From an uncultured Anaerolineae bacterium (GTDB taxonomy: Bacteria > Chloroflexota > Anaerolineae > Anaerolineales > Villigracilaceae): a DNA stretch of 42,205 nucleotides. The notes beneath the pieces were generated by a model. It was not told the DNA's origin, did not search any database, and saw only the letters and a program-made list of their open reading frames with translations. Position numbers and translations under genes: made by a program. This document shows, one piece after another, positions 41,588-42,205 of this stretch (the first letter of the stretch is position 1; every line of letters starts with the position of its first letter). The stretch is taken from assembly GCA_903846015.1 (NCBI GenBank), contig CAIMZS010000248.1, forward strand, positions 1-42,205, given 5' to 3'.

Positions 41588-42205
41588 ATGCGAAAGTTCA
41601 AAATCAGCGTATGCATCACATTATTGGTGTTTGCAATGTTAGCGTGTAATGCGGCTACAGGTATTCGCGCAGCCCAGACTGAAATCCCGGCCTTGCTGAC
41701 TTCCGCCCCAACCATGCTTGGCCCGCTGGGAACGGCCGCTGCTCAAATGACCCCTTCGGATTTATTGACCGCTCTGCCAATCACCAGTAATACGCCCATT
41801 CCTGGTACCTTGGGGATTTCATTGGTGGATGTAAAGATGGTGATGGAAATCACCCGGCAGTTTTCATTCAAGGATGGAACTGTGGATGGCAAACCAGCCT
41901 CCATCGCAATGTTGACTTCTACAGCCGCCGCTTCTTTCCCTGTCCTGGCGGACGGTTTTTCGGCTGAATTTATCGGTGACGCCAGTAATCTTGTTGAGAT
42001 CAGGGTCACGGTGCCGCGCTCGGAGGATAAAACCACGGTGGATCAGGGCATTGGCTTGTTGTCATTGTTTTTTAGTGGGATTTTGCCCCCTCAGGTGCAG
42101 ATGGCCTTTATCCCCTGGATTACCGAAAATTATTTATCGTTGGCGGTCGATGGCTCGAAGGAATTGGCCAGTGGTAATTTGAAATTCAGGCTTTCGCGAG
42201 ATCAG
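41588..42205 (+). CDS. Lipoprotein of unknown function, cut by window end (at least 206 aa)
   Basis: ATG 41588 has GGAGA four bases upstream. The first residues (MRKFKISVCITLLVFAMLAC) are a lipoprotein signal with the acylated cysteine at position 20. An Ala/Thr/Pro-rich linker follows (about 21-75). The last part is beta-rich (ISLVDVKMVMEITRQFSFKDG, then a domain with AEFIGDASNLVEIRVTVP). The frame is open to the last base, so the C-terminus lies outside. The 163-base gap before it shows no gene. No family is recognised. Confidence 0.8.
   Translation, partial: MRKFKISVCITLLVFAMLACNAATGIRAAQTEIPALLTSAPTMLGPLGTAAAQMTPSDLLTALPITSNTPIPGTLGISLVDVKMVMEITRQFSFKDGTVDGKPASIAMLTSTAAASFPVLADGFSAEFIGDASNLVEIRVTVPRSEDKTTVDQGIGLLSLFFSGILPPQVQMAFIPWITENYLSLAVDGSKELASGNLKFRLSRDQ

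Overview
This window looks like a chromosomal segment of a Chloroflexota bacterium, probably Anaerolineae-like. That placement is an inference from gene content: secreted NBR1-type Ig-like proteins with Thr/Pro-rich stalks, a large multi-GAF histidine kinase, a ycf45/SpoIIIAA-type ATPase with an R3H domain, the TrpB2 type of tryptophan synthase beta chain, and many multi-pass membrane proteins of unknown role. I saw no rRNA, tRNA, transposase, phage gene or CRISPR array.

Layout. 1-2.9 kb (minus strand): two coupled small genes (one a RecA-fold-like protein without a P-loop), a LuxR-type regulator and a beta-propeller-like protein. 3.1-8.5 kb (plus): a five-gene cluster of unrecognised cytosolic proteins. 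Three carry related Ig-like beta-sandwich domains, two of these after helical, phasin-like N-termini, and the last gene is a 770-residue DUF362 protein with an SRPBCC-like tail. This is my main candidate for an undescribed system. 8.6-10.3 kb: an NAD-dependent epimerase/reductase and an SRPBCC protein. 10.3-14.8 kb (minus): a tightly overlapping trio of small tail-anchored membrane protein, UPF1-like SF1 helicase and 395-residue unknown protein. 15-18.4 kb (minus): GT-C-like membrane protein, alpha/beta hydrolase, small GNAT. 18.8-24.6 kb (plus): lysine 2,3-aminomutase, two secreted NBR1-like proteins, a zinc-ribbon membrane protein, an aldo/keto reductase and a metallo-beta-lactamase-fold hydrolase. 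24.6-27.8 kb (minus): an operon of membrane protein, JAMM protease, PlsY and CaiB-type CoA transferase. 27.9-36.2 kb (plus): membrane protein, gyrB, a GAF histidine kinase and a FIST protein. 36.3-38.4 kb (minus): trpB2 and a previously hidden 58-residue ORF behind a T-box leader whose specifier reads UGG (Trp). 38.6-42.2 kb (plus): ycf45-like ATPase, tmk, a ClbS/DfsB-like protein and a lipoprotein cut by the window end.

A second striking signal is a short dispersed repeat with 24-bp and 18-bp units (core GTGCTAGAACCGGCAC). It occurs at nine loci between positions 18 and 21866 and at none that I could find in the second half. It lies between genes and also in frame inside at least four proteins. 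Both periods are multiples of three and four of its six frames are open, so it can insert without breaking a gene.

Regulatory elements with good sequence support are the Trp T-box with its near-consensus promoter, several sigma70-like promoters, and two long-stem bidirectional terminators between convergent genes (24563-24622 and 36250-36299).
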